Below the pieces are notes generated by a model. The model had not been told where the DNA came from and searched no databases. It worked only from the letters and a program-made list of their open reading frames with translations. 64,000 nucleotides of DNA, taken from JAICND01 sp040905905. Lineage in GTDB: Bacteria > Actinomycetota > Acidimicrobiia > Spongiisociales > ZC4RG35. The position numbers and the translations under genes are program-made. This document shows, one piece after another, positions 49,042 through 57,842 of this stretch; positions within the stretch are counted from its first letter, which is position 1, and each line of letters starts with the position of its first letter. Location: NCBI GenBank assembly GCA_040905905.1, contig JBBDQN010000051.1:170789-234788 (forward strand), written 5' to 3'.

Positions 49042-50121
49042 GTGAGAATCCGCGCAGAGCGCGACGACCTGGCCGACCTCTTCAGCCGTGCCAATCGGGC
49101 GGTGGCAGCCCGAACCGCTCTCCCTGTGCTCCAAGGGCTCTTGTGTGAAGCCAGCGCCGGTCGCCTCAAGGTGACTGGCACCGACCTCGAGATCACGATC
49201 AGGACCTCGGGTGAAGTGGAAGTCATGGAAGAAGGCCGGGCGGTGATGCCCGGTCGTCTCCTGGGCGAGGCGGTCAGAAAGATGCCCCCGGGCGTGGTCA
49301 CGATCGCCGTTACCGAAGGGGAAGCGGAGATACTCGGCAAAGGGCCCCGGTTTTCGATTCGCCTTCTCAACGCCGATGACTTTCCTTCCCTCGATGATTC
49401 GCCGGTGGACGGGGTTGAGGTCGATGGGGAGGAGTTGGCGGCCGGCCTGGCCCAGGTAGTGGTGGCGGCTTCCTCAGATGCCGCCCGCCCGATCCTCACC
49501 GGGGTGCTATTCGAGGCGGGGGAGCAGGGGCTCCGGGTGGTAGCCACCGACGGTTACCGGCTGGCGGTCCGGGATCTGCCGGGCATGGGTGTGGTTGGTC
49601 AGGGCCTGGTTCCAGCCCGCGGGTTGCGAGAACTTGCCCGCACCATCGGGGCGGCCAAGGTGACGGCCGGCATGAGTCAAAGGGAAGCGGTCTTCAGTTC
49701 GGACAAAGGCAGCTTGCGATTGCGGATGATCGAGGGCACCTTCCCCAAGTACCGATCGCTGCTACCTGACAACTACAGCACCCAGGTCATCGTCGAGAAG
49801 GAAGCGATCCTCGAGGCGCTAGGTCGGGTGGCGTTAGTAGCCGAGGATCACATCCCCGTACGGATGCGGATCGGCGAGGGTGGAGTCGAGGTCACCGTCA
49901 CCCGTCAGGATGTCGGGGCCGAAGCCGAACACCTCGCCGGCGAATTCAGCGGCGAAGAAGAAGTGCTGATCGCCTTCAACCCGCGCTACCTGGCCGATGG
50001 GGTGGCGGCGGTGGCAGGCGACAAGATCAGGCTCCGAGTGATCGATGGCCTCAAACCGAGCGTGATCGACGGAGACGACGATGGCGGGTTCATCTATCTC
50101 CTGATGCCCGTCCGAATCTAA
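49042..50121 (+). CDS. dnaN: DNA polymerase III sliding clamp (beta)
   Basis: 359 residues with the three repeated clamp domains: MRIRAERDDLADLFSRANRA, VTGTDLEITIRTSGEVEVME, GVLFEAGEQGLRVVATDGYR, LAVRDLPG, and the terminal FIYLLMPVRI that matches the conserved YVVMPMR(L/I) end. Start GTG 49042 follows an AAGGGAAAAG site. It is the standard neighbour of dnaA. Confidence 0.98.
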   Translation: MRIRAERDDLADLFSRANRAVAARTALPVLQGLLCEASAGRLKVTGTDLEITIRTSGEVEVMEEGRAVMPGRLLGEAVRKMPPGVVTIAVTEGEAEILGKGPRFSIRLLNADDFPSLDDSPVDGVEVDGEELAAGLAQVVVAASSDAARPILTGVLFEAGEQGLRVVATDGYRLAVRDLPGMGVVGQGLVPARGLRELARTIGAAKVTAGMSQREAVFSSDKGSLRLRMIEGTFPKYRSLLPDNYSTQVIVEKEAILEALGRVALVAEDHIPVRMRIGEGGVEVTVTRQDVGAEAEHLAGEFSGEEEVLIAFNPRYLADGVAAVAGDKIRLRVIDGLKPSVIDGDDDGGFIYLLMPVRI

Positions 50122-50123
50122 GA

Positions 50124-50184
50124 GTGGTGGGTGGTGGGTCTTAGGCTGATCTACTCATAACCCACCACACATAACCCACCACAT
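50124..50184. repeat. GGGTGGTGGGT / ACCCACCAC inverted repeat at the recF start
   Basis: GTGGTGGGTGGTGGGT (50124-50139) can pair with either of two tandem 14-bp units containing ATAACCCACCACA (50157-50170 and 50171-50184). The second unit includes the A of the recF ATG. The G-rich arm resembles the heptad repeat inside the AtuA-like gene at 8,619. Confidence 0.8.
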
Positions 50185-51271
50185 GTTTTCTTGGATCTCT
50201 CTCTCCAACTTCCGTTCATATCACGACCTCCATTGGAGCCCCGATCGAGGGGTCAACATCCTGGTGGGCGACAACGGCGCCGGGAAAACCAACCTGCTGG
50301 AGGCGCTCACGTATATCGCGACATTGCGGTCCTTCCGGGGAGCGCCCGACGAGATGTTGGTCAATGACCAGGCCGGGTCGGCGGTGGTGCGGGGTGAGTT
50401 GCAAAGGGGCGAAAGCAGCACCCTGGTCGAGGTGGAGATCAACCGCAAAGGTCGGCGAAGGGTGCGGGTTGACCAGAAGAACATTTCGCGCAGATCCGAG
50501 TTGTTGCAGGTTGGCCGAGTCGTCACGTTCCTACCCGAAGATCTGGAACTCATCAAGGGAGGTCCAGCCGCCCGACGCGACATGGTCGACGAAGTTGCAA
50601 CGCAACTGTGGCCGGCCGCTGACCTCGACCAGACCGAATACGACCGGGCCCTCCGTCAACGGAACACCTTTTTGAGAGGAGGCAGCCGCGATGACACCAC
50701 CCTGGAAGTTTGGGACTCCCGTTTGGCACAGGCGGCCGGGCGCCTGATGGCTCGTCGGGCCCGGGCAGCTCGGGAGATCATCGCCAGCCTGGCCAACACC
50801 TATACGCGGGTGGCGGGGCGCGCCAGTGAGATCGCGATCGAATATGAGTCGGAGTGGGGAGGGAATATCGACTCCAGCACGCCTCCTGCCGAATGGACCG
50901 CTGCTCTCATGGAAGCCCTGCAACGGCGCCGCCGCCCCGATTGGGAGCTCGGGGTGACCGGGGCAGGTCCGCATCGGGACGACCTCAGGTTCGTCGTAGA
51001 CGGCCACTCTGCCCGTTTCCAGGCCAGCCAGGGTGAACAACGTACGCTCGCCCTATCGTTGCGTCTGGCGGCCCACGAAGCCGTAAGCCGCCTCACCGGG
51101 TCGATCCCCGTGCTGATCCTCGATGACGTCTTTTCTGAACTAGACCCACAGCGAGCCCGTCACCTCTCGGGAGCCCTTCCCCAAGCCCAAACGATGATCA
51201 CGACCACTCATCCCGAAGAGATCCCGGTTCCAGGCAAAACCTGGCACGTCGAGGCAGGGGTGATCCGGTGA
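50183..51271 (+). CDS. recF: DNA replication and repair protein RecF
   Basis: 362 residues. ISLSNFRSYHDLHWSPDRGV, Walker A NILVGDNGAGKTNLLEALTY, FLPEDLELIKGGPAARRDMV, the signature FQASQGEQRTLALSLRLAAH and Walker B PVLILDDVFSELDPQR. RecF loads RecA at gaps. ATG 50183 has no Shine-Dalgarno site; it lies in the 3' arm of the repeat described at 50,124. Confidence 0.96.
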   Translation: MFSWISLSNFRSYHDLHWSPDRGVNILVGDNGAGKTNLLEALTYIATLRSFRGAPDEMLVNDQAGSAVVRGELQRGESSTLVEVEINRKGRRRVRVDQKNISRRSELLQVGRVVTFLPEDLELIKGGPAARRDMVDEVATQLWPAADLDQTEYDRALRQRNTFLRGGSRDDTTLEVWDSRLAQAAGRLMARRARAAREIIASLANTYTRVAGRASEIAIEYESEWGGNIDSSTPPAEWTAALMEALQRRRRPDWELGVTGAGPHRDDLRFVVDGHSARFQASQGEQRTLALSLRLAAHEAVSRLTGSIPVLILDDVFSELDPQRARHLSGALPQAQTMITTTHPEEIPVPGKTWHVEAGVIR

Positions 51272-51567
51272 GCCAACCCGAGTCCCTGGAGGCGCTACTC
51301 GAGTCCGTTCTCGGCCGGATGGGAGTGCCGGCTCCGTCCGTCTTCAATCACGTCGTCCGGGACTGGGCCGAGCTGGCGGGAGAGCCCTGGGCCACCCAAT
51401 CTTTCCCTCTGTTTATCAGACAGAATGAATTGGTCGTCGAGGCCAAAGCCCCGGCCATGGTGGCCATGTTGAGGTACGGGGTCGGAGACCTTATGCGTCG
51501 TCTCGACAAAGCTCTGGGAGCGGGGACCGTGGAGTCGGTGCGGGTGGTCCCGCCGGGCCGTTCCTGA
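51268..51567 (+). CDS. DUF721/DciA-like protein
   Basis: 99 residues; GTG overlaps the recF stop as GTGA. LEALLESVLGRMGVPAPSVF, WAELAGEPWATQSFPLFIRQ, NELVVEAKAPAMVAMLRYGV match the DUF721 fold found between recF and gyrB in actinobacteria; DciA-type relatives help load the replicative helicase. Function here is inferred from family and place. Confidence 0.9.
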   Translation: MSQPESLEALLESVLGRMGVPAPSVFNHVVRDWAELAGEPWATQSFPLFIRQNELVVEAKAPAMVAMLRYGVGDLMRRLDKALGAGTVESVRVVPPGRS

Positions 51568-51625
51568 GCCCATTTTTCCTGGTTTTTTGAAGGTCCTGAG
51601 AGATGTGTTTGCCCCCTCCGCGAGG

Positions 51626-51668
51626 TATACTTACAAGCGTGTAGTGGCGGCACCAATCTGCCGCCACT
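51626..51668 (+). promoter_or_regulatory. gyrB promoter -10 and leader hairpin
   Basis: TATACT at 51626-51631 predicts transcription from about 51638. Immediately after, AGTGGCGGCA (51643-51652) and TGCCGCCACT (51659-51668) form a perfect 10-bp stem with a CCAATC loop, followed by TTTCC then AAAAAA. The leader to gyrB is about 110 bases. The hairpin may stabilise the 5' end or act as an attenuator. Confidence 0.6.
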
Positions 51669-51747
51669 TTCCATGAAAAAACCTGGTGCAGGCCACTAGA
51701 AACCCGCCCCGGAAGATTGAGAAAATATCGATGAAGCAAGACCCCAC

Positions 51748-53703
51748 ATGACCCGATCGACCCAGTCGTCTGCCAACCGCACCACCACCGGCACTGAAGC
51801 CGGTTCGGCTACCTACAACGCCCGCGACATCACTGTCCTCGAGGGTCTTGAGGCAGTTCGCAAGCGGCCCGGCATGTACATCGGCTCCACCGGTCCCCGG
51901 GGTCTTCACCACCTTGTGTGGGAGGTGGTGGACAACGCCGTCGACGAGGCGATGGCGGGCTTCGCCACCCGCACCGAGGTCACCCTCATGGCCGATGGGG
52001 GTGTGCGGGTCATAGACAACGGGCGCGGTATCCCAGTCGACTATCACCTCAAGACCAAACAGTCCGCACTCACCACTGTTCTCGCCACCCTCCATGCCGG
52101 CGGCAAGTTCGAACAGGGCGCCTACACGGTGTCGGGTGGGCTGCATGGTGTGGGAGTGTCCGTTGTCAATGCTCTCGCCGAGCGCCTCGACGCCGAGGTG
52201 CGGCGCGATGGATTCGTCTGGACGCAGAGCTTCGTACGCGGCAAGCCGCTCCACAAGGTCGTGAAGGGCAAGCCCTGGAAGAAGAACACCGGCACCACCA
52301 TCACCTTCTGGCCCGATACCCAGATCTTCACCGAGACCACCGAGTTCGACTTCGACACGATCGCCGGGCGCTTGCGGGAGATGGGCTATCTCAACCGAGG
52401 TCTCGAGATCGTCCTCCTCGACGAGCGCACCGATCCTCCCCGTACCGAGACGTTCCTGTTCAGGGGTGGCCTGCTCGACTTCGTCAAGCATCTCAACTCC
52501 AACCGCGAACCGATCCACCCGCACATCATCGAAATCGTCGATCGCGCTGAGGAGGCCGAGCTCGAGTTGGCCATGCAATGGACCACCTCCTACACCGAAT
52601 CGGTCTTGTCCTTTGCCAACAACATCAACACCCACGAGGGTGGAACCCATGAAGAGGGCTTCCGCAAGGCATTGACCAACGCCATCAACCTTTTTGCCCG
52701 CACCAAAGGCCTTTTGAAGGAGAAGGACGAGAACCTCACCGGGGAAGACATCCGGGAGGGTCTTACCGCCGTCCTTTCGGTAAGGGTCCGCAGTCCCCAG
52801 TTCGAAGGTCAGACCAAGACCAAGCTCGGCAACACCGAGATCCGTTCGTATGTCGAGAAGACGCTCAACCGCTATCTACCCGAATGGCTCGAGCGATACT
52901 CCACCGAAGCCCGCCGCATCGTCGACAAGAGCATCAACTCCGCCAAGGCCCGCGAGGCGGCGCGCAAGGCCCGCGATCTGACCAGGCGCAAGTCCGGACT
53001 CGAATCGGGGGGTTTGCCAGACAAACTCGCCGACTGCTCGTCGCGCAATCCCGAGGAAGCGGAACTCTTCATCGTCGAGGGCAAGTCGGCGGCCGGGCCT
53101 GCCAAACAGGGACGCAACTCCCACACCCAGGCTGTGCTCCCGATCAGGGGAAAAATCCTTAACGTCGAGAAAGCCCGGTTGGCCAAGGCCCTCCAGAACA
53201 CCGAGATCCTCGATCTGATCACGGCGGTCGGCACCGGTATCGGCGAGGAGTTCGACATCGAGAAGGCCAGGTATCACAAAGTGATTCTGTTGGCCGATGC
53301 CGATGTCGACGGCTCCCACATCCGGACCTTGTTGCTCACCTTCTTCTTCCGACACATGCGCGGCCTCATCGAGACGGGTTACGTGTACTTGGCCCAACCG
53401 CCGCTGTACCGGGTCAAAGTCGGCGCCAAGGTCCACTACTTGAAAGACGACGTGGCGCTGACCGAGTTCAAGAAGGACCACCCCAAGGTGCGGCCCTCCC
53501 GCTTCAAGGGGTTGGGTGAAATGGACGCCGAAGAACTCCGGGTGACAACGATGGACCCTGAAACCCGCACCCTTCTCAAGGTCGAGGTCGAAGATCTCGC
53601 CATGGCCGACGAGATCTTTACGACCTTGATGGGCGACGTCGTCGCCGATCGGAAGTCGTTCATCCAGCACAAAGCCAAAGACACGCGGTTCCTCGACATC
53701 TGA
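51748..53703 (+). CDS. gyrB: DNA gyrase subunit B
   Basis: 651 residues. GHKL ATPase: VLEGLEAVRKRPGMYIGSTG, VWEVVDNAVDEAMAGF, GRGIPVD, YTVSGGLHGVGVSVVNAL; TOPRIM: LFIVEGKSAAGPAKQGRNSH (the usual EGDSA is EGKSA), KVILLADADVDGSHIRTLLL; C-terminal QPPLYRVKVG. With GyrA it adds negative supercoils. gyrA starts one base after its stop codon. Confidence 0.97.
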   Translation: MTRSTQSSANRTTTGTEAGSATYNARDITVLEGLEAVRKRPGMYIGSTGPRGLHHLVWEVVDNAVDEAMAGFATRTEVTLMADGGVRVIDNGRGIPVDYHLKTKQSALTTVLATLHAGGKFEQGAYTVSGGLHGVGVSVVNALAERLDAEVRRDGFVWTQSFVRGKPLHKVVKGKPWKKNTGTTITFWPDTQIFTETTEFDFDTIAGRLREMGYLNRGLEIVLLDERTDPPRTETFLFRGGLLDFVKHLNSNREPIHPHIIEIVDRAEEAELELAMQWTTSYTESVLSFANNINTHEGGTHEEGFRKALTNAINLFARTKGLLKEKDENLTGEDIREGLTAVLSVRVRSPQFEGQTKTKLGNTEIRSYVEKTLNRYLPEWLERYSTEARRIVDKSINSAKAREAARKARDLTRRKSGLESGGLPDKLADCSSRNPEEAELFIVEGKSAAGPAKQGRNSHTQAVLPIRGKILNVEKARLAKALQNTEILDLITAVGTGIGEEFDIEKARYHKVILLADADVDGSHIRTLLLTFFFRHMRGLIETGYVYLAQPPLYRVKVGAKVHYLKDDVALTEFKKDHPKVRPSRFKGLGEMDAEELRVTTMDPETRTLLKVEVEDLAMADEIFTTLMGDVVADRKSFIQHKAKDTRFLDI

Positions 53704-53704
53704 G

Positions 53705-56155
53705 ATGACCGACCGCACCACCCCACCTAATGGCGACGAAAGCCCGATCGGGACGATCGACATCCGCGACGAGATGGAACAGTCCTTTGTCGACTACGCG
53801 ATGTCGGTCATCGTGTCGCGGGCTCTGCCCGACGTCCGCGACGGTTTGAAGCCGGTCCAACGTCGGATCATCTATTCGATGTTCGAGAACAACATCGGCC
53901 CCACCACCCCCCATCGCAAGTGCGCCAAGGTGGTAGGTGAGGTCATGGGGAACTACCACCCCCACGGCGACACGGCTATCTATGACGCCCTGGTGAGGAT
54001 GGGCCAGGACTTCTCGCTTCGCGACCTGCTCATCGATCCCCAGGGAAACTTTGGGACCATCGACGACCCGCCCGGGGCCTCTCGCTACACCGAGGCTCGC
54101 CTCACCCATCTGTCGATGCGCTTGCTCGAGGGGATCAGGGAAGACACCGTCGACTTTCAAGAGAACTACTCGGGTGAGACCGAGGAGCCGAAGGTGCTCC
54201 CGGCCCGCTTCCCCAACCTGTTGGTCAACGGGAGCCAGGGCATCGCCGTGGGCATGGCTACCAATATCCCCTCCCACAACCTCGGCGAGGTCATCGACGC
54301 CGTCCTCCATGCCCTGGAATATCCCGACTCCGACTCCGAGGCATTGATGAAATTTGTCAAGGGCCCGGACTTTCCCACCGGCGGCTATCTGGTGGGCACC
54401 ACCGGTATTCGCGAGGCCCTGGCCTCGGGCCGGGGTTCGGTGAAGATGCGGGCCGTGGCCGAGCCCGTCGAGATCCGCAAGGGGCGGACGGCCATCGTGG
54501 TCACCGAGATGCCATATCAGGTGTCAATCGAGCGGGTCATGGAGAAGATCCGGATCCTGGTCGAAGACAAGAAACTCTCCGGAATTGCCGATCTGCGCAA
54601 CGAGTCGGACAACCGTCGCGGGATCCGGCTCGTCATCGAGTTGAAGAAAGACGCCGTACCACAGGTCGTTCTCAACCAGTTGTACAAGAACACTCCGCTC
54701 CAGGAGAGCTTCGGAGTGAACATGGTCGCGCTGGTCGACGGGATTCCCCGCACCCTCAACCTTGCCGACATGATCGGCCACTACCTCGATCATCAGATGG
54801 AAGTCATCGAGCGACGCACTCGCTTCCGGCTGGCGGAGGCCGAGGCCCGTGCCCACATTGTCGAAGGCCTGATCATTGCCGTCGACAACATCGACGCAGT
54901 GGTGGCGTTGATCAGGGCTTCGTTGGATACCGCCGATGCCCGCACCCGCCTGATCGAGCGCTTCGAGCTGTCGGAGATTCAGGCCAATGCCATCCTCGAC
55001 ATGCCCCTGCGCCGGCTGACTGCACTCGAGGTCAACAAACTCCGCGAGGAGTTAGCCGCACTCCAGGAGTTGATCGCCGAGCTGAAATCAATCCTGGCCG
55101 ACCCCGTCCGACGTCGCACGATCATTCGCGAAGAGCTCACCGAGATCAAGGAGAAGTTCGCCACTCCCCGACGCTCACAGATCATTCCCGATGAGGGCGA
55201 CATGAGTCTCGAAGACCTGATCGCCGACGACGAGCTCATCGTCACGGTCTCTGCTACCGGTTACGTGAAGTCGGTCCCAGCCAATACGTATAAGACTCAG
55301 GGTCGCGGTGGCAGGGGAGTGAAGGCGGCCGAGGTCTCTGGCGAGGACGTCGTCGCCCACCTGGTTCACACCACCGCCCATGCCTATTTGTTGTTCTTCA
55401 CCAACAAGGGCCTGGTCCACCGGGCCAAAGCGCACGAGATCCCGCGTCAGGCGCGGACCTCCAAGGGGGTCCTCGCCCAGGCGGTCCTCCCGCTCCAGCC
55501 GGACGAGCGCATCGAGGCCATCATCGACACCCGCAACTACGAGACTTCGCGTTTTCTGGTAATGGTGACGCGTTTGGGTACAGCCAAGAAGACGCTGTTC
55601 CGCGAGTACGACAGCCGCAACCAAACGCTCGTAGCGATCAAGCTGGTGGATAACGACGAGGTTGTGTCGGTCCGGACTACGACCGGTGAGAACGACATGT
55701 TGATCTTCACTGCCAACGGGCAGGGGATCCGATTTCCCGAGGCCGATCTTCGGCCGATGGGCAGGGCGACCCAGGGAGTGCGCGGCATCCGACTGCGGGC
55801 CGGTGACCATGTGGTCGACGCCACCTCCTCGGCTGATGGACCCGAAGTTCTATTGCTCACCTCCAACGGGTATGGGAAGCGGACGCCGATCGATCAATTC
55901 CGCGGACAGGGTCGGGGTGGCATCGGTGTCAAAGCCATCAAACTGACCAGGGCCCGGGGCCGATTGATCGGGGCGGTCGGGGTCACCAAAGGCACCGAGG
56001 TGTTCCTGATCTCTGCGAGCGGTATTGGTATCCGCACTCCCGCCGACAAGATCTCACGGCAACAACGTGACTCGACCGGTGTTCGGGTGATGCATGTCGG
56101 TGCCGAGTCCGAGTTGGCCGCTTTTACGGTGGTTCCCCCCGAAGAAGTGGAGTAG
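53705..56155 (+). CDS. gyrA: DNA gyrase subunit A
   Basis: 816 residues. QSFVDYAMSVIVSRALPDVR, HGDTAIYDALVRMGQDFSLR, DDPPGASRYTEARLTHLSMR with the catalytic Tyr, ATNIPSHNLGEVIDAV, coiled-coil region with ALEVNKLREELAALQELIAE, and the C-terminal beta-pinwheel with the GyrA box QGRGGRGVKA. The quinolone-determining region reads HPHGDTAIYDALVRMGQDFS, with no Ser at the usual second resistance position offset from mycobacteria but Ala-Ile-Tyr as in many actinobacteria. Confidence 0.97.
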   Translation: MTDRTTPPNGDESPIGTIDIRDEMEQSFVDYAMSVIVSRALPDVRDGLKPVQRRIIYSMFENNIGPTTPHRKCAKVVGEVMGNYHPHGDTAIYDALVRMGQDFSLRDLLIDPQGNFGTIDDPPGASRYTEARLTHLSMRLLEGIREDTVDFQENYSGETEEPKVLPARFPNLLVNGSQGIAVGMATNIPSHNLGEVIDAVLHALEYPDSDSEALMKFVKGPDFPTGGYLVGTTGIREALASGRGSVKMRAVAEPVEIRKGRTAIVVTEMPYQVSIERVMEKIRILVEDKKLSGIADLRNESDNRRGIRLVIELKKDAVPQVVLNQLYKNTPLQESFGVNMVALVDGIPRTLNLADMIGHYLDHQMEVIERRTRFRLAEAEARAHIVEGLIIAVDNIDAVVALIRASLDTADARTRLIERFELSEIQANAILDMPLRRLTALEVNKLREELAALQELIAELKSILADPVRRRTIIREELTEIKEKFATPRRSQIIPDEGDMSLEDLIADDELIVTVSATGYVKSVPANTYKTQGRGGRGVKAAEVSGEDVVAHLVHTTAHAYLLFFTNKGLVHRAKAHEIPRQARTSKGVLAQAVLPLQPDERIEAIIDTRNYETSRFLVMVTRLGTAKKTLFREYDSRNQTLVAIKLVDNDEVVSVRTTTGENDMLIFTANGQGIRFPEADLRPMGRATQGVRGIRLRAGDHVVDATSSADGPEVLLLTSNGYGKRTPIDQFRGQGRGGIGVKAIKLTRARGRLIGAVGVTKGTEVFLISASGIGIRTPADKISRQQRDSTGVRVMHVGAESELAAFTVVPPEEVE

Positions 56156-56371
56156 GGCCCTGGTTTTCGGGCGTGACCCCCCCTCCCGGCTTCGCCGGCC
56201 CTCCCCCCAAGGTCGGCCCTGCGCCTCCCGGAGGGAGAAACAGAAGGTCCCTTTTCTCCCCCCAGCGAACGAAGTGAGCGTTGGGGGGTCGTGAGGGGGG
56301 CGCTACCTGCAGGCCCCCTAGTTCCCCAAGAACAGGTGCTTAGACAATTCGAGGGGTAAACTCATGGCCAC
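56156..56371. repeat. GC-rich intergenic region with hairpin after gyrA
   Basis: 216 bp with no gene I can support. CCCCCCAGCG (56258-56267) pairs with CGTTGGGGGG (56279-56288, one G-U) around a loop with GAACGAAGTGA; earlier CCGGCTTCGCCGG is a second small palindrome near 56,187. These could end the gyrBA transcript, though no U tract is present. Confidence 0.55.
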
Positions 56372-56887
56372 ATGACGACGGTTCGGCGCGTGCGCCGCAT
56401 CATCCGCAAGATCGACCCCTGGACTGTCCTCAAGGTCTCGGCCATCCTCAATGTGGTCCTGGCCATTGGGATTGTCCTTGGCCTGGTTATGTTCTGGACG
56501 GTCATCACGGCTGCGGGGATACCCGAGAAGGTCACCGAGATCCTCATCCAGATAACCCTGCTCGATGTCGGTGAGGACCCCTTTGCCAACACCGAGCGGT
56601 TCTTGCGAGCCGCGGTGTTTGGCGCGGTGGTGTGGGCGGTCCTGGCCACAGGCCTCGCAACGGTGATGGCCGTCATGTACAACCTGGTGACCGATGTAGT
56701 GGGTGGCATCGAAGTGGTGGTGCTGGAGGAAAGCCTGTCCCCGGTGGCGGTTGCCACCTCGGCACCAGCTCCTCGCATGTGGACTCCCGCCCCGACCGCC
56801 GGCACCAGCCCCGCCAACGGTGGGAAGACGACCGACGCCGAGGTCCCTACGGAAGAGACACCGGTCACCGCCGGCGACCTCGCCTAA
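56372..56887 (+). CDS. DUF3566 transmembrane protein
   Basis: 171 residues. VRRIIRKIDPWTVLKVSAIL at the N-terminus, two membrane helices (about 20-46, SAILNVVLAIGIVLGLVMFW; about 75-103, FLRAAVFGAVVWAVLATGLA), a DVVGGIEVVVLEE segment, and a Pro/Thr/Ala-rich tail. This is the actinobacterial protein encoded directly after gyrA (Rv0007-like), of unknown role. The 3' end overlaps the convergent gene by 4 bp. Confidence 0.9.
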   Translation: MTTVRRVRRIIRKIDPWTVLKVSAILNVVLAIGIVLGLVMFWTVITAAGIPEKVTEILIQITLLDVGEDPFANTERFLRAAVFGAVVWAVLATGLATVMAVMYNLVTDVVGGIEVVVLEESLSPVAVATSAPAPRMWTPAPTAGTSPANGGKTTDAEVPTEETPVTAGDLA

Positions 56888-57537
56888 GAGAAGCTCCGTC
56901 CGGCGGCGACCAGGCCCATTTCTTCTGCCTTGGCCAGATAAGGACCGGGCATGTCCCAAACCTTGACGATTCCGGCAGGAGGGACCAGGGCCACCCCGGC
57001 CGCCAGGCAAATGGCCTGGAGGAAGTTGTTGTCGTCGACCAACGCCCGATCTCCCGTATTGCTCTCGATCAACGCTGACGCCCAGGTGTCGGCGGTGGCC
57101 GCAACCACTACGCGGAAGGGATCGTCGAGCAACACCGTTCCTTTCAAACGCCCCACCGGTTGTGGAAAGTCCACAACGGTCGTGCCGATGTTCGGACCGC
57201 CGGGATGGGCTATGGCGACCTTGAGGATGTCGGAGCCCTGAATCTCCATACGCGCCGCCAAAGCAAGGGCGAAGCCGAGCAGGGAAGCTCCACAAACGGT
57301 TGGTACCGGACTCGTCGCCACTTCGGCCGCGGTCACGGCTGAGGCACCGATCCGGGCAGCTACGTCGATAGCGGACCCGGTCCGACTCACCACAATGTCG
57401 AAGCCAGCAGGGTCGGAGACCTTGGTGAGACTGTTGGAGCGGACGTCGCCCATCACCGCCACTTGTTCGAAACTCGGCTCGGCCGCCAGGACGTGAGCGC
57501 TGCGCAGATCACGGTCCTCCTCAACGAGGACCAGCAC
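56884..57537 (-). CDS. Conserved-looking hypothetical protein
   Basis: 217 residues from GTG 57537. It looks like an alternating alpha/beta protein (LVEEDRDLRSAHVLAAEPSF, VAVMGDVRSNSLTKVSD, IGTTVVDFPQPVGRLKGTVL, LDDPFRVVVAATADTWASAL), without membrane helix or known motif. I do not recognise the family. It begins 5 bases after the stop of a 40-residue membrane ORF, so the two are probably co-transcribed. Confidence 0.6.
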   Translation of the reverse strand: MLVLVEEDRDLRSAHVLAAEPSFEQVAVMGDVRSNSLTKVSDPAGFDIVVSRTGSAIDVAARIGASAVTAAEVATSPVPTVCGASLLGFALALAARMEIQGSDILKVAIAHPGGPNIGTTVVDFPQPVGRLKGTVLLDDPFRVVVAATADTWASALIESNTGDRALVDDNNFLQAICLAAGVALVPPAGIVKVWDMPGPYLAKAEEMGLVAAGRSFS

Positions 57538-57542
57538 CCGCT

Positions 57543-57665
57543 TCAGGAGAGTGATACCGGCTCCCAGGGATCAGGGGGCCGGGCTGTTTCGATACGCCGC
57601 TTCCACAGGGTGCCGAACAAGGCGACAAGAGCAACGGCCACGAAGACCAATGGTCGAACTTTCAC
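57543..57665 (-). CDS. 40-residue single-pass membrane protein
   Basis: GTG 57665 starts MKVRPLVFVAVALVALFGTL, followed by WKRRIETARPPDPWEPVSLS. One hydrophobic helix (about 6-20), then a positively charged segment and a Pro-rich end with DPWEP. The pattern helix-KRR-DPW is like small actinobacterial membrane proteins encoded beside larger genes. Too short to be listed among long frames; the tight spacing to the next gene supports it. Confidence 0.55.
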   Translation of the reverse strand: MKVRPLVFVAVALVALFGTLWKRRIETARPPDPWEPVSLS

Positions 57666-57768
57666 CCGATGAAGTCTAAGGGGTGGTGGGCGCAACCTCA
57701 CCACCAACGTACAAACTCGTGCGCTGCCCCCGAAGGTTTGCTATTAACTGAATCCACAGGGGCAAGAA

Positions 57769-57785
57769 AAGCTATTGAATAGCTT
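57769..57785. repeat. Perfect 8-bp inverted repeat
   Basis: AAGCTATT-G-AATAGCTT between the small membrane ORF and the oxidoreductase remnant, in AT-richer DNA than its surroundings. It may be a terminator for the remnant or mark the left edge of the foreign segment. Confidence 0.5.
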
Positions 57786-57842
57786 GGTGGAGGCCTAGCA
57801 GCCAGGAGCGGGGTTGGTGGGCTGGTGAGCGCGCGCCAACTC

